A stretch of 64,000 nt of DNA, taken from NCBI RefSeq assembly GCF_022788715.1, contig NZ_CP085169.1:124001-188000 (forward strand). Direction: 5' to 3'. This DNA is from Sulfitobacter sp. DSM 110093. Its GTDB lineage: Bacteria > Pseudomonadota > Alphaproteobacteria > Rhodobacterales > Rhodobacteraceae. Shown here in pieces: positions 34,877 through 45,929 of the stretch (within the stretch, counting starts at the first letter, position 1; the number at the start of each line of letters is the position of its first letter). The notes under the pieces are model-generated. The model searched no databases, had not been told where the DNA came from, and worked only from the letters and a program-made list of their open reading frames with translations. The position numbers were made by a program, and so were the translations under genes.

Positions 34877-36673
34877 TCAACCATAGCTATTGCGCTGAGC
34901 GGTAAACATAGCGGCGTAGAGCCCATCAAGCGCCATCAGTTCGCTATGAGAGCCCTTTTCTACGACGGTCCCTTCATCCAGCACATAGATCACATCGGCA
35001 TGAGTAACGGTGGACAGCCTATGCGCGACGATGATGGTGGTCTTATCCACTGCCAATGTATCGATAGCGCCGCGGACTTTTTCTTCTGTGCGCTGATCAA
35101 GGGCCGAGGTGGCTTCATCGAGCAGCAAAATGGGCGCGGAGCGCAGGAAGGCGCGCGCGAGAGCAATACGTTGTTTTTGCCCCCCTGATAGCTGTGAGCC
35201 TTTCGGCCCCAAGGGGGCATCCCCTCGGCTTCGCATCAATGTGTCGATACCCACCAGTTCAGCGGCGCGCCAAATCTCTTCTTCGGTTGCTTCTGGTCGC
35301 ACATAGCGAATATTTTCGTAGATCGAGTTGTTGAAAATAACGATGTCTTGAGCCACCACAGAGAACGACTGCCGCAGCTTATCAATGCGCAGTTGATCGA
35401 CGCAATCCTCTCCGATCTTAACCGCACCTTTGCTGACGTCATAAAGACGTGCAATCAGGCTCAGTACAGTCGTTTTCCCCGATCCTGTGGCCCCAACGAT
35501 TGCAGTGATCTTGCCACCTTCAAAGGTCATGTTCACCCCTTCGAAGAGAGGTTGGTCTTCTTTGTAAGAGAAAGAGACATCTTCCAAAACGATGTCGGCA
35601 CGGGGATCGAAGGTTTCTTTCGCATCAGGCGCATTGGTGATCGTTGGCCGCTCGCGATAAAGCGCTTGCAGGCTGTCCAAGATGATCAAGCTTGCCTGCA
35701 GGCTCACAAAGAAACTGGTCATGCGGCGCGCGGGATCGAATATCAGCGCCATGCCGACCATGAAGGCGATAATGGATGCACCATCCATATCAAAGCCAGG
35801 GTTGAGCGCCATGTAGCCACCCACACCAATGATCAAAACGTAAATGATGGCCGCTAGAATATCGACCGAGGGGCTCATCAGAGCTTGTACTGCCTGCAGG
35901 CGAATTGTTAGGCGTCGGATTTCCGTCGTGGCCTTGTTAAGGCGCATCCGTTCCACGGGCTCTTGGTTGGAAATCTTAACCGTGCGCATGCCATTGCTCA
36001 TCTCTTCAATGCCAGACATGTAGTCGCCCATGGCATTCTCAGCGCTTGCCTGCACTTCTTTGACGCCGTGTGAAATGTGGCGCACAAGAATGGTCACTGT
36101 GGGCATGACAAGGATGACTAGGAGAAACAGCAGAGGGTTTTTCCAAGTCAGATAACCCGAGACAATAACCACCGTGACGGCATCGCGCGCTGCATTGACT
36201 GTGGTTTGTCCGATAAAGCCACTAAGGTCCTGGGCCTGATTGACCAAGCGCAAGATGATCTCACCGGATTTAGTGCGCTCAAAATATGCCAAATCGAGGG
36301 TCATCATGTGGTCAATTAGATCACGGCGCACTTTGTAGACCGCATCACTTGCCAACCAAGTCGATAAGCGGGGCACGGTGTATGACATCAGCGCTCTTAC
36401 CGAAAAGATACCCATAACCATGGCGCAGACACCGACCAAGCCTCCAATCGAGCCATTGTCAAAGATAACGCGCAAGCCATCCTCGGTCAGTCGAATGAAT
36501 TGCTGATAGGCCACCCCTTGTATCAGGATCATCCCCATTACGAGGCCAAGCCAGGGCGTCTTCTGCTTGAAGTAGCCATGCCAGAACCACGAAATATTCT
36601 TCTTATCCTGATCGGTAAATAAGGGGCGTCGGCCATTCTTCCGGAACATTTTGGATAACCTGATCATGGGCAT
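34877..36673 (-). CDS. MsbA-like ABC exporter (fused permease and ATPase)
   Basis: The six-helix transmembrane domain spans about 40-330 and the ATPase domain about 370-600. Walker A is GATGSGKTT, the signature is LSGGQKQRIALARAFLR, Walker B is ILLLDEATSALD, and the switch is in IIVAHRLSTVTHADVIYVLD. Such half-transporters dimerise to flip lipids, lipid-linked saccharides or peptides. The frame is open to a TTG at 36739; ATGs at 36673 and 36667 give more typical starts, but no strong ribosome site decides. It is flanked by two homologous glycosyltransferases, so a lipid-linked glycan is the likely substrate (inference). Confidence 0.9.
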   Translation of the reverse strand: MPMIRLSKMFRKNGRRPLFTDQDKKNISWFWHGYFKQKTPWLGLVMGMILIQGVAYQQFIRLTEDGLRVIFDNGSIGGLVGVCAMVMGIFSVRALMSYTVPRLSTWLASDAVYKVRRDLIDHMMTLDLAYFERTKSGEIILRLVNQAQDLSGFIGQTTVNAARDAVTVVIVSGYLTWKNPLLFLLVILVMPTVTILVRHISHGVKEVQASAENAMGDYMSGIEEMSNGMRTVKISNQEPVERMRLNKATTEIRRLTIRLQAVQALMSPSVDILAAIIYVLIIGVGGYMALNPGFDMDGASIIAFMVGMALIFDPARRMTSFFVSLQASLIILDSLQALYRERPTITNAPDAKETFDPRADIVLEDVSFSYKEDQPLFEGVNMTFEGGKITAIVGATGSGKTTVLSLIARLYDVSKGAVKIGEDCVDQLRIDKLRQSFSVVAQDIVIFNNSIYENIRYVRPEATEEEIWRAAELVGIDTLMRSRGDAPLGPKGSQLSGGQKQRIALARAFLRSAPILLLDEATSALDQRTEEKVRGAIDTLAVDKTTIIVAHRLSTVTHADVIYVLDEGTVVEKGSHSELMALDGLYAAMFTAQRNSYG

Positions 36674-36841
36674 GAAAGTTGCGTTTTCTGACAAGTACGG
36701 GCTCTCTATAAGAGAGTGAGGATAAAGTGTATCCCTCAACTGCCCGCCAGACCGCTGACCGCCGCAGGGGCGGGGCTTCTCCTAGAGATCGCTTGCAATG
36801 AAGCAAAGCGCCTAGGCCTCTCGACTGAGGCCATCGTTGCG

Positions 36842-38275
36842 TTAAGCAATCAGCTTTAGAAGATCGCGCCCCACATCATCCCAGCTCCGCATGGATGCCT
36901 TAGCAATTTTGGCCTCCAAAGAGGCGCGGTGATCCGGATCGGCAATAAGTCTGAGGCAGGCCGTTTTGATGGAAAAGAGATCATGTGGATCGCAATATTC
37001 CACCATGTCGCCACCAACCTCTGGCATTGATGATGTTTGGGAGACGACCCCGGTTTTGCCGTAGCTGAGCCCTTCACCGATCGGCAAACCCCAGCCCTCG
37101 TAGAAACTGGGTGTGGCAGTGAACAAGCAGTGGCGATAGAGGAAATCCAGTTCCAGATCTGTGGGACTCTCGCAGATCTCTACCCAGCCCCCCAAACGCC
37201 CGGTGGCTTGCATCAGCGCATCGAAATCAGCGTTTAGCCACCCCCTGCGGCCTGCGAACACCAACTTAGGCAGGCGGACACCTGGATCATCGCGCAACTG
37301 ATCCCAGACCTGCGCTAAGGCCCAAAGGTTTTTGCGTGCTTCCATTGTACCAACGCAAAGAACAAACGGCCATTTAAGCAAGGCGCGAATGTTTTCATCC
37401 AGATTCCAGCTGGTCGCCAAGACATCATAGGGGGCGGGTATAAGCGTGTCGGTCCCTGCCGCAGAAGTGGACGGCCGGGGCAGGGCCTCTTGTGCCAACG
37501 GCAGAACAGCAACTTCCCGCTCTGCTTCGTGGCTTGTTAGAAATGCGCGAAAATCTTTTGCGGTCGCCTGAGAGTTGGCCAGATATAGATCGGTGTTCTT
37601 CAAGGTGCTCAGGAGCCATTTATAAAACCGCATCGGGTCCGTCCCCGAGATGTACTCGGGGTTCTGCATCTGGATCAGGTCGTGCACCATTAAGGCGATT
37701 TTAACGCCTTTTTCACGCAAGTCGTCGCGCCAATTTTCCGCAACATTCCAGCTTGGATCAAGCCAGCCGGCATCCAAGAGGATCACCCAGTCACCCGGAG
37801 CGCATACCTTTGAAGCAGCTTGGGTTTCGAAGGCTGGCGTGTGGGAGGCCCGCCGCGGGCTTGACGCTTGCCATTCTTCTATCGTCAGGTTCCGTTTGCG
37901 GAAATGATCTGCATTTCCTGCTTTGGCATTAAGGTCGCGCAAGAGCGTATGGATAAGGCGTTTAGCAGGTTTTTGCGCGTAGCCTTCAAGCGAAGGGCGT
38001 TGCGTATTTGTCGGGGCAACGTCAAGCACATGGGCGAGCTTTTGCAGATCGGCGGCTCCCTCTGGAGCCAACACGCGATAAGGTAGAACGCGGTAGTCGC
38101 TCGCATCATTCCCGCAATATCCAAGCCAGAGGTCATCGGGAGGGTAATGAGCTGCCAACGCTTCAATCAGCATTACCATAACCCGCTGGATGCCGCTCAG
38201 TTGCGCGTGTTTAGAAATATAGTTACGCAGCTCAGTTACATCGACAACTATTTTTGTCATATGTGCAAATGCCAT
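36842..38275 (-). CDS. Family 4-type glycosyltransferase (copy B)
   Basis: This 477-aa homologue of the gene at 33379-34803 has the same plan: IVVDVTELRNYISKHAQLSG, then IQRVMVMLIEAL near the start, FVLCVGTMEARKNLWALAQV, and FYEGWGLPIGEGLSYGKTGV with the EX7E glutamates, then MPEVGGDMVEYCDP. The likely start is either 38275 or the ATG at 38260 (MTKIVVDVTEL). It is divergent from the methyltransferase-glycosyltransferase fusion. Two related enzymes around an ABC exporter suggest successive sugar additions to one glycan. Confidence 0.88.
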   Translation of the reverse strand: MAFAHMTKIVVDVTELRNYISKHAQLSGIQRVMVMLIEALAAHYPPDDLWLGYCGNDASDYRVLPYRVLAPEGAADLQKLAHVLDVAPTNTQRPSLEGYAQKPAKRLIHTLLRDLNAKAGNADHFRKRNLTIEEWQASSPRRASHTPAFETQAASKVCAPGDWVILLDAGWLDPSWNVAENWRDDLREKGVKIALMVHDLIQMQNPEYISGTDPMRFYKWLLSTLKNTDLYLANSQATAKDFRAFLTSHEAEREVAVLPLAQEALPRPSTSAAGTDTLIPAPYDVLATSWNLDENIRALLKWPFVLCVGTMEARKNLWALAQVWDQLRDDPGVRLPKLVFAGRRGWLNADFDALMQATGRLGGWVEICESPTDLELDFLYRHCLFTATPSFYEGWGLPIGEGLSYGKTGVVSQTSSMPEVGGDMVEYCDPHDLFSIKTACLRLIADPDHRASLEAKIAKASMRSWDDVGRDLLKLIA

Positions 38276-38387
38276 GGCTAGGATAGAATGGTGGCTCTAT
38301 TGGCAGACTGCCTGCCTCTTAGCAAGCAGTGCCTAAGGCCCTCCTGCGGCTGGATAGGGTAAAATAAAGCCAGAGTTGAGGGCAAAT

Positions 38388-41300
38388 ATGGACCGGGACC
38401 TTTTCTATCGTGATTTTGAAGCGGCCTTCCGAGGACCACGTGAAGAAATTATCGCCCGCTTAGGCTTTTATGCGCCCTTTGTGCAGCCGTTACGGGAACT
38501 CTCAGAGATGCCGCAAGCGGCCTTTGATATGGGCTGCGGGCGGGGCGAGTGGCTGGAAGCTTTAGGAAGCTGGGGGTTTGACGCATGCGGTGTTGATCTG
38601 GACCAAGGGATGTTGCTGGAGGCCCGCGATCTCGGTCTAGAAGTAATCTGCGCCGACGCGCTCGAGACATTGTCCACATTACCCGACAATAGCCAAGCCG
38701 TCATCTCGGCGTTCCATCTTGCCGAGCATATCCCTCAGGATATGTTGCTTACTCTTTTGGAAGGGTCGGTTCGGGCACTTGCACCCGGCGGCATTTTGAT
38801 CATTGAAACCCCCAATCCAGAAGCGATTGGCGTGGCGACTCTAACGTTCCACAATGATGCGACACATCAAAGCCCAATCCCGCCGGAAGTGTTAAAATTC
38901 CTCTTTGGGTACCATGGGCTTGCACCGGTAAGTCGCTTCAGACTGAATGGGCCACAGGGGGCTGAGCCCCCAGGTTTGAAAGACGTGCTCTATGGGGCCG
39001 CTCCCGATTACGCTGTTATAGGTCAAAAGCCGGGGAACGAGGCGGCAACACAAGCCCTCGCTCAGCCGCTCTCCTTGAACATTGGTGCCTCGAGTGAAGA
39101 CCTTGCCCAAACGTATGATGACAGACAGAAACAGCAGGCCGAACAGATCAGAATATTGGATGATCAGTTGCACCAGCTGCGCAATCAGACAAGCGCGATG
39201 CAAGCAGATATAGTCCTTCTGCACCGTCTCAAAAAAACCAAGTTTATGCAAAGATCGCGTAAGTTGCGCAATTTTGCCGCTTGGCTAAAGGGACCCAAAA
39301 GGCTGCGCCCGGCGCGACTGAAGAGCCGCCGCCCGACCTCCGCGCCATTGATGTCTTCCATGACCCTTCCTCAAGGCCCCCTCAGTTGGCAGTTGGAAGG
39401 GCCTTTTGACAGCTCTTATTCTTTGGCTTTGGTTAATCGAGAGTTGGCCCGCGCATTAGATCGGGCCGGACAAGACGTGTCCTTAATCTCGGCTGAAGGA
39501 CCGGGGGCCTTTGATCCGAGTGTAGAGTTTCTCAAAGCTGAGCCCGATCTTGCCGCTATGTTTAGACGCTCCAGCGATGGTGCAACCGTCATCACCCGCA
39601 ATATGTACCCTCCTCGTGTCGAGGACTTGCCTAAAGGCTCGAGTAAAAAACCGATTGTCGGCGGACTTCATTGCTACGCATGGGAAGAAACTGGACTTCC
39701 CGTAGATTACGTTGATCACTTTAACGCACACTTACGGCTCATGACTGTAACCTCTGCGCATGTGCAAAGGGTAATGATCGATAACGGTGTGCGTGTGCCA
39801 GCTTATGTGGTCGGAAATGGCGTAGACCACTTGCCGCTCAATGTAGCTCCTGAGCGGGCTCCCATTTTGCCGCCTCGGATTAAGAACGCCAAACGGGTGT
39901 TCATCCATGTCTCTTCTTGCTTTCCACGCAAAGGTGCTGATGTTCTGCTCAAAGCTTGGTCACAGGCCTTTGGAGATCGCGAAGATGTAGCTCTGATCAT
40001 TAAAACCTTTGATAATCCACACAACGACATTGCGGCACAGATTGCCTCCAAACCGGGGTTATCACAGGTCCATCTGATCTCAGAGGATATGTCTGCCATA
40101 GAGATGTCTGCTCTTATGACCGCCGCTCATGTCGCCGTATTGCCGAGCCGTGCAGAGGGCTTTGGCCTTCCTGTCGCAGAGGGCTTGATGGCAGGGTGCA
40201 GGGTAATCACCACCGGGTGGAGTGGCCAGACAGTCTTTGAGGGCTGCCCGCTCCTCCGCTTCATCGACTATGATTTGGTGCAAGCAGATAGTCATCTGGG
40301 AGCCGGCGACAGTCTTTGGGCAGAGCCAAAACTGCCGGATTTAATCAACGCGCTAAACGAAGCTGCGGACGCCGATTTACCCACCTCTGCGCAGCAGCAA
40401 GAGGCGCGCGACTGGTTGCTTGGACGGTTTACTTGGGATGCTGTTGCACAACGCAGTATTGCGGCTGTCAAACATGCTGCCGCTAAACCAATAACGCCGC
40501 CCCGCATTGGTTGGATCAGTACATTCAACACCCGCTGCGGGATTGCGACATATTCAGAGCACCTGCTCGATCACATGCCTAATGATGATATTCTTGTCTT
40601 GGCTTCTGATAGTGACAACACTGCCCAGCCTGATGAGAGCCTGCCGCACCCAGTGGTCCGATGCTGGAGTGAAGGGCAAGGTGGTCTCGACCGTCTTACA
40701 GCTCAGATCAATGCGGCGAACCTTGATGTTCTCGTGGTGCAGTTCAACTACGCGTTTTTCGACATGTCTCAGCTGGGCGCCTTTTTGGATGCACAGCGCG
40801 CCGCGGGCCGCCGAGTGGTGGTCATGCTTCATGGCAGCAATGATGCGCGCGCGCCTGCAGATCGCCAATTGCGGCAAATCACTTCAGCGCTTCGGGGGTG
40901 CGACCGCCTGTTAGTACATACATCGGCGGATATGTCCCGACTGCGAGAGATGGGTGTTGCAGAAAATGTGACCTTGGTGCCTCATGGCATTTTGGTACCC
41001 GCGAAAGCAGCAGCTTTGCCTGCGCGTAAAGGACCGATTGTACTGGGCACCTATGGCTTCTTCCTCCCAGGGAAAGGCTTGGTTGATCTCATTGATACCA
41101 TTGCCGTATTGCGCAGGCGGGGCCATAATGTAGCACTACGTATGATCAATGCCGAATACCCCCAACCCGTTTCACGGGCCGAAATTGATCTCGCACAGGA
41201 CCGTGTAGCCTATCACCAGATAGAAGACGCGGTTCAAATCAATACTGAGTTTACGAGCGACGCAGTGGCTATGGCAGCCCTTCAAGATTGTGATCTCATC

Positions 41301-41654
41301 GTATTTCCCTATCAATCCAGCGCGGAGTCGGCCTCAGGCGCTGTGCGCTACGGACTGGCAAGCGGGCGTCCGGTGGCGGTTACGCCCTTGGAGATTTTTT
41401 CCGACGTTGCAGACATCACTCTGACCCTGCCGGGCCGTTCAGTTACCGATATGGCAATGGGAATCGAAAGCTGGTTAAAGGGCTTGCGTTCAGGGCCTAA
41501 CGGCATTCCGAACAGTGCTATTGAAGATGTGCAAAAACGGGGCGCCGAATGGTGTGCAGCGCGGTCCTACACTCGCACCGGGGCACGTCTTTCAGGAATG
41601 TTAACTGCATTGCACAACACCCCTCCGTCCTCTCTGTTCGACGTAGACAGCTAA
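38388..41654 (+). CDS. Methyltransferase fused to two glycosyltransferase domains
   Basis: This 1088-aa protein starts at the ATG at 38388, preceded by GAGGG; an upstream TTG at 38376 is less likely. Residues about 40-190 are a SAM methyltransferase (AFDMGCGRGEWLEALGSWGF). A coiled-coil linker follows at about 240-285 (QQAEQIRILDDQLHQLRNQT). Two GT4-type modules come next: about 325-690 (VFIHVSSCFPRKGADVLLKA; LPSRAEGFGLPVAEGLMAG) and about 700-1065 (GWISTFNTRCGIATYSEHLL; IVLGTYGFFLPGKGLVDLID). Similar multidomain enzymes assemble and cap O-antigen or capsule repeats, the methyl group often terminating the chain. It is divergent from glycosyltransferase B. Confidence 0.88.
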   Translation: MDRDLFYRDFEAAFRGPREEIIARLGFYAPFVQPLRELSEMPQAAFDMGCGRGEWLEALGSWGFDACGVDLDQGMLLEARDLGLEVICADALETLSTLPDNSQAVISAFHLAEHIPQDMLLTLLEGSVRALAPGGILIIETPNPEAIGVATLTFHNDATHQSPIPPEVLKFLFGYHGLAPVSRFRLNGPQGAEPPGLKDVLYGAAPDYAVIGQKPGNEAATQALAQPLSLNIGASSEDLAQTYDDRQKQQAEQIRILDDQLHQLRNQTSAMQADIVLLHRLKKTKFMQRSRKLRNFAAWLKGPKRLRPARLKSRRPTSAPLMSSMTLPQGPLSWQLEGPFDSSYSLALVNRELARALDRAGQDVSLISAEGPGAFDPSVEFLKAEPDLAAMFRRSSDGATVITRNMYPPRVEDLPKGSSKKPIVGGLHCYAWEETGLPVDYVDHFNAHLRLMTVTSAHVQRVMIDNGVRVPAYVVGNGVDHLPLNVAPERAPILPPRIKNAKRVFIHVSSCFPRKGADVLLKAWSQAFGDREDVALIIKTFDNPHNDIAAQIASKPGLSQVHLISEDMSAIEMSALMTAAHVAVLPSRAEGFGLPVAEGLMAGCRVITTGWSGQTVFEGCPLLRFIDYDLVQADSHLGAGDSLWAEPKLPDLINALNEAADADLPTSAQQQEARDWLLGRFTWDAVAQRSIAAVKHAAAKPITPPRIGWISTFNTRCGIATYSEHLLDHMPNDDILVLASDSDNTAQPDESLPHPVVRCWSEGQGGLDRLTAQINAANLDVLVVQFNYAFFDMSQLGAFLDAQRAAGRRVVVMLHGSNDARAPADRQLRQITSALRGCDRLLVHTSADMSRLREMGVAENVTLVPHGILVPAKAAALPARKGPIVLGTYGFFLPGKGLVDLIDTIAVLRRRGHNVALRMINAEYPQPVSRAEIDLAQDRVAYHQIEDAVQINTEFTSDAVAMAALQDCDLIVFPYQSSAESASGAVRYGLASGRPVAVTPLEIFSDVADITLTLPGRSVTDMAMGIESWLKGLRSGPNGIPNSAIEDVQKRGAEWCAARSYTRTGARLSGMLTALHNTPPSSLFDVDS

Positions 41655-41891
41655 ATATCTTTGGGAAGGTGACATCATTCGGTAGAGAATGTTCATATCC
41701 GCGGGCCGAGTGCGAAAGGCTGAGAACAAAAAAATCCGACTTGTGTGACCGCACCCAACAACAAGTGAATGCGAGGCGACAGCGTGACATTTGCTGAGGT
41801 TGCACCAAGCCATCTACCTGCAGACCAGCAATCTTCACGCGGCTCAGTTGCTGCTCGGTCACGCCAGCATTGAAAGCCGAGCATGCCGAGA

Positions 41892-42926
41892 TCAATCCAT
41901 TTGGGCAACCCAAACGATATCAAGAAGTATCCGACGCAAAACGGCCGTTTGTCCGTTGGCTCCAGTTTTGGCATAGATCTGCTTGGAGCAGCTCCGGGTC
42001 GTCTCTAGCGTCCAGCCAAGAGCTTGCCCGGCGTCACGCAAGCTGAACCCGTCACAAAGATGGGCCGCCAAACGCGCCTCACTGCGGCTGAGGCCAAAGC
42101 GACTGGCAAGTTGGGCCTCAGGAATGTCGCGCGTGGCTAAACTTTGGCGCAGGCGTCCCACAAGCACCGGCTCACCTGCCAAAGATTCTGCACGGATGAC
42201 CATTTGCACCACAGGTCTGCGTGACAGTTCGACGAATTGCGCCTCTCCTTCGTGCAGTGTGGCTGCCGCTATGCCCCGACGCAGCGCTTCTGCAGCGTTG
42301 TCATCGGGTGCGAACAACCTTCTGTCAGCGCGCAAGTACACACCTGCCGCCGTCGCTAGCCGATCGGCCATCCCAGGAGCCATCTGCTGCACCTTTCCAG
42401 ATTGCGAGAAAATGATCCAACCCGCGCCTAGAGCGCGACATATATGACGGTCCAACGCTGCGATGCTGCGGCTTTGCTCAAGTTCCTTCCACCCTTTCAG
42501 GGCGGGGCCAATGTAAGGAACCAAAGAAGATAATCGCGACGCGTCCGTCGCTCGAAAATCCGCCCCCTCGCGTTGCAGCATTAACAGTGCCACTCCCTCC
42601 TGCCCGATTATCACCTTCAGCGCCCGCACGGCGCGGCCGGGCGCATCAGAACCGGATATCGCTGCAGCAGGCAGATCGGTCGTGGAATAAACCCGTCCGG
42701 CCCGCATACGCACTATCGTTGCTAGGTCCGGCGCACTCCAGTTGGCACCCACCTGCCAGAGCACAGGCGACCCACTCCGCCATTGGATTTGCAGCATCGC
42801 GCTCTCGGCGTGGCTGCTCTGTGCCAACAGATCAAGGAAATCCAGCCAGAATGTCGACGAATTACCTTCGCTGTCACCCATGGCAGCCGCGAAAAGCGCT
42901 GTCAAAATCTCGGATTCGCTGGGCAT
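41892..42926 (-). CDS. LuxR-type transcriptional regulator
   Basis: This 344-aa protein has a C-terminal LuxR/GerE helix-turn-helix at about 275-340 (FGLSRSEARLAAHLCDGFSL, then RDAGQALGWTLETTRSCSKQ and IYAKTGANGQTAVLRRIL). The N-terminal about 250 residues are PAS-like or ligand-binding with no receiver aspartate, so it is not a two-component regulator. It is divergent from cysD with about 95 bp between starts, placing a shared control region over both. It could sense a small molecule and control sulfate activation (inference). Confidence 0.85.
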   Translation of the reverse strand: MPSESEILTALFAAAMGDSEGNSSTFWLDFLDLLAQSSHAESAMLQIQWRSGSPVLWQVGANWSAPDLATIVRMRAGRVYSTTDLPAAAISGSDAPGRAVRALKVIIGQEGVALLMLQREGADFRATDASRLSSLVPYIGPALKGWKELEQSRSIAALDRHICRALGAGWIIFSQSGKVQQMAPGMADRLATAAGVYLRADRRLFAPDDNAAEALRRGIAAATLHEGEAQFVELSRRPVVQMVIRAESLAGEPVLVGRLRQSLATRDIPEAQLASRFGLSRSEARLAAHLCDGFSLRDAGQALGWTLETTRSCSKQIYAKTGANGQTAVLRRILLDIVWVAQMD

Positions 42927-43022
42927 GGGGCCTCACCTTGTCACTTTGCCCCCCATATGGGGGAGGTTTTGAGTGGGAAGCAAGACTAGGTCACTGGCAA
43001 CGAAGTTCTGAAAGAGGCGCTT

Positions 43023-43928
43023 ATGACGACCAAGACATTGACCCATTTGCAGCGCCTAGAGGCGGAAAGCATTCACATCCTGCGCGAGGTTGCCGCCGAG
43101 TCAGAAAACCCCGTCATGCTGTACAGCGTCGGCAAGGACAGCGCCGTCATGCTGCATCTGGCCAAAAAAGCATTCTATCCGGCATCCCCTCCGTTTCCGT
43201 TGCTGCACGTCGACACAACGTGGAAGTTCCGCGATATGTACGCGTTGCGCAACAAGGCGGCGCAAGATGCGGGCATGAAACTGCTGGTCCATCAGAACCC
43301 CGAAGCACTGGAAAAGTGCATTAACCCGTTTGATCATGGCTCCCTACATACAGATATGTGGAAGACCGAAGGTCTGAAACAGGCGCTCGACAAGCACGGC
43401 TTTGACGTAGCCTTTGGCGGGGCCCGTCGCGACGAGGAAAAATCACGCGCCAAGGAGCGAGTATTCTCTTTCCGCTCGGCCAACCACCGCTGGGACCCGA
43501 AAAATCAGCGCCCAGAGCTTTGGCGCTTATACAACGCTCAGAAGGCTAAGGGCGAAAGTGTGCGTGTCTTCCCAATCTCGAATTGGACGGAATTGGACAT
43601 TTGGCAGTATATCCACCTTGAAAATATCGAAATTGTTCCGCTGTATATGTCAGCCTCCCGCCCAACTGTAGAGCGTGATGGAATGATCCTGATGGTGGAT
43701 GACGACCGCTTCCCACTCAGGGATGGCGAAACACCGCAGATGCGATCAATCCGGTTCCGCACCTTGGGCTGCTATCCACTGACGGGTGCGATCGAAAGCA
43801 CCGCGACAACCTTGCCTGAAGTTATCCAAGAAATGCTACTGACCACCACCTCGGAACGTCAGGGGCGCGCCATCGACCACGACCAGACCGCTTCGATGGA
43901 GAAGAAGAAGCAGGAAGGCTACTTCTAA
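43023..43928 (+). CDS. cysD: Sulfate adenylyltransferase subunit 2
   Basis: This 301-aa protein of the PP-loop ATP pyrophosphatase family has [17 protein letters not shown] near residue 37, [20 protein letters not shown], and [20 protein letters not shown]. With CysN it makes adenosine 5'-phosphosulfate from sulfate and ATP. It starts with the standard '[20 protein letters not shown]' and is 47 nt upstream of cysNC. The context is glycan synthesis; there is no assimilatory reductase nearby, so supply of PAPS for sulfation is possible. Confidence 0.96.
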   Translation: MTTKTLTHLQRLEAESIHILREVAAESENPVMLYSVGKDSAVMLHLAKKAFYPASPPFPLLHVDTTWKFRDMYALRNKAAQDAGMKLLVHQNPEALEKCINPFDHGSLHTDMWKTEGLKQALDKHGFDVAFGGARRDEEKSRAKERVFSFRSANHRWDPKNQRPELWRLYNAQKAKGESVRVFPISNWTELDIWQYIHLENIEIVPLYMSASRPTVERDGMILMVDDDRFPLRDGETPQMRSIRFRTLGCYPLTGAIESTATTLPEVIQEMLLTTTSERQGRAIDHDQTASMEKKKQEGYF

Positions 43929-43975
43929 CCGCTTCGCATTCCCCAACCCAGTTCAAGCATTCAGGTATCCATCCA

Positions 43976-45883
43976 ATGACCACCACAGACACCTTTTATA
44001 AACCAGACTCCCTCGTTTCCGAGAACATTGATGCCTATCTGCAGATGCACCAACACAAGACGATGCTGCGCTTTATCACCTGCGGCTCTGTTGACGATGG
44101 CAAATCCACGCTGATCGGGCGGCTGCTGTATGATAGCAAAATGATCTTCGAAGATCAGCTTGCAGCGCTTAAGGCCGACAGCGAACGTGTTGGCACCCAA
44201 GGGCAAGATATCGACTTTGCGCTGCTGGTCGACGGCCTCGCTGCCGAACGCGAGCAAGGCATCACCATCGACGTCGCCTATCGCTTTTTCGCAACCGAAA
44301 AGCGCAAGTTCATCGTCGCCGACACCCCCGGCCACGAGCAGTATACCCGCAACATGGTCACCGGTGCCTCGACCGCCGACCTGGCGGTTATCCTAATCGA
44401 CGCGCGCAAGGGTATCCTGACCCAGACCCGCCGACATAGCCACCTGGTACACCTGCTGGGCATCCGCAATATCGTGCTGGCCGTCAACAAAATGGACCTC
44501 GTGGATTACGACGAGGCCACCTTTAACCGCATCGTTTCCGAATACCGCGCCTTCGCTGACAGCATCGGAATTGAGGCCTTCACCGCAATACCTATCTCCG
44601 GGTTCAAGGGCGACAACATCACCAGCCAAAGCGAAAATACTGGCTGGTTTACTGGCAGCCCCCTACTGCCCTATCTTGAAACGGTCGAGGTCAAGGACGA
44701 CCGCGACCAGCACGGGCCGTTCCGTATGCCCGTTCAATGGGTCAACCGGCCCAATCTGGATTTCCGCGGCTTTGCCGGTTTGATTGCAGGCGGCACCGTG
44801 AAACCGGGCGATCCAGTGCGCGTGTTGCCGTCGGGCAAGACATCGACCATCGCGCGCATCGTCAGTCTGGAAGGCGATCGCGAAGAGGCTGTCGCGGGCG
44901 AATCCGTTACGCTGACCCTGGCCGATGAGATCGATTGTTCTCGCGGTCAGGTCATTGTCGCCGCACAGTCGCCACTTGAGGTGGCTGACCAGTTCGAAGC
45001 CAAACTGGTATGGATGGACGAGGCCGAACTGGTCGCCGGACGCGCCTATTGGTTGAAGATAGGAACCCAAACCGTATCGGCCACAGCGCAGGCCCCGAAA
45101 TACGAGATCAACGTCAACACCCAAGAACACCTTGCGGCCAAGTCGTTGGACCTGAACGCAATTGGTGTGACCAACATCACAACCGACCGTGAAATTCCAT
45201 TTTCCAGCTATGCCGAAAACCGCGATCTGGGTGGCTTTATCTTGATCGACAAGATCACCCACCAGACGGTTGCGGCTGGTATGATCCACTTTGCCCTGCG
45301 TCGCGCCCAGAATATCCACTGGCAGGCGACCGACATCGGGCGTGAACACCATGCTTCAATGAAGCACCAAAAACCTGCCGTGCTTTGGCTGACAGGGCTT
45401 TCTGGTTCGGGAAAGTCCACAATTGCCAATATGGTTGAAAAGCAGTTGGCGCGCATGAACCGCCACACCTTCTTGCTGGACGGCGACAATGTGCGTCATG
45501 GCTTGAATAAGGACCTTGGCTTTACCGAAGCCGACCGCGTTGAGAACATCCGCCGTATTGGCGAAGTTGCGAAACTGATGACCGATGCCGGACTGATTGT
45601 GATCACGGCGTTCATCTCACCGTTCCGGTCGGAACGCGACATGGTGCGCAGCATTATGCAACCCGGTGAGTTCATTGAAGTTTTCGTCGACACACCACTT
45701 GAAGTGGCCGAGCAACGTGATGTCAAAGGGCTTTATGCCAAGGCGCGGGCGGGAGAATTGAAGAACTTCACAGGCATCGACTCACCTTATGAGCATCCAG
45801 AAGCCCCGGAGCTTCGCATCGACACGACAGAAATCACCGCGGAAGAAGCTGCAGCGATGATTGTCTCGCGTTTAATTCCTTAG
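43976..45883 (+). CDS. cysNC: Bifunctional sulfate adenylyltransferase subunit 1 / APS kinase
   Basis: This 635-aa fusion has an EF-Tu-like GTPase at about 1-440: G1 [15 protein letters not shown]3 [18 protein letters not shown]4 NKMDLV. From about 460 to the end is APS kinase, with P-loop [36 protein letters not shown] and [20 protein letters not shown]. The GTPase drives APS synthesis by CysD, and the kinase phosphorylates APS to PAPS, the donor for sulfotransferases or reductive assimilation. No sulfotransferase is seen in the window. Confidence 0.96.
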   Translation: MTTTDTFYKPDSLVSENIDAYLQMHQHKTMLRFITCGSVDDGKSTLIGRLLYDSKMIFEDQLAALKADSERVGTQGQDIDFALLVDGLAAEREQGITIDVAYRFFATEKRKFIVADTPGHEQYTRNMVTGASTADLAVILIDARKGILTQTRRHSHLVHLLGIRNIVLAVNKMDLVDYDEATFNRIVSEYRAFADSIGIEAFTAIPISGFKGDNITSQSENTGWFTGSPLLPYLETVEVKDDRDQHGPFRMPVQWVNRPNLDFRGFAGLIAGGTVKPGDPVRVLPSGKTSTIARIVSLEGDREEAVAGESVTLTLADEIDCSRGQVIVAAQSPLEVADQFEAKLVWMDEAELVAGRAYWLKIGTQTVSATAQAPKYEINVNTQEHLAAKSLDLNAIGVTNITTDREIPFSSYAENRDLGGFILIDKITHQTVAAGMIHFALRRAQNIHWQATDIGREHHASMKHQKPAVLWLTGLSGSGKSTIANMVEKQLARMNRHTFLLDGDNVRHGLNKDLGFTEADRVENIRRIGEVAKLMTDAGLIVITAFISPFRSERDMVRSIMQPGEFIEVFVDTPLEVAEQRDVKGLYAKARAGELKNFTGIDSPYEHPEAPELRIDTTEITAEEAAAMIVSRLIP

Positions 45884-45929
45884 TATCCCACTCTCATCGT
45901 TGAGGACTGAAAAATCTGCCCGCCCCACG

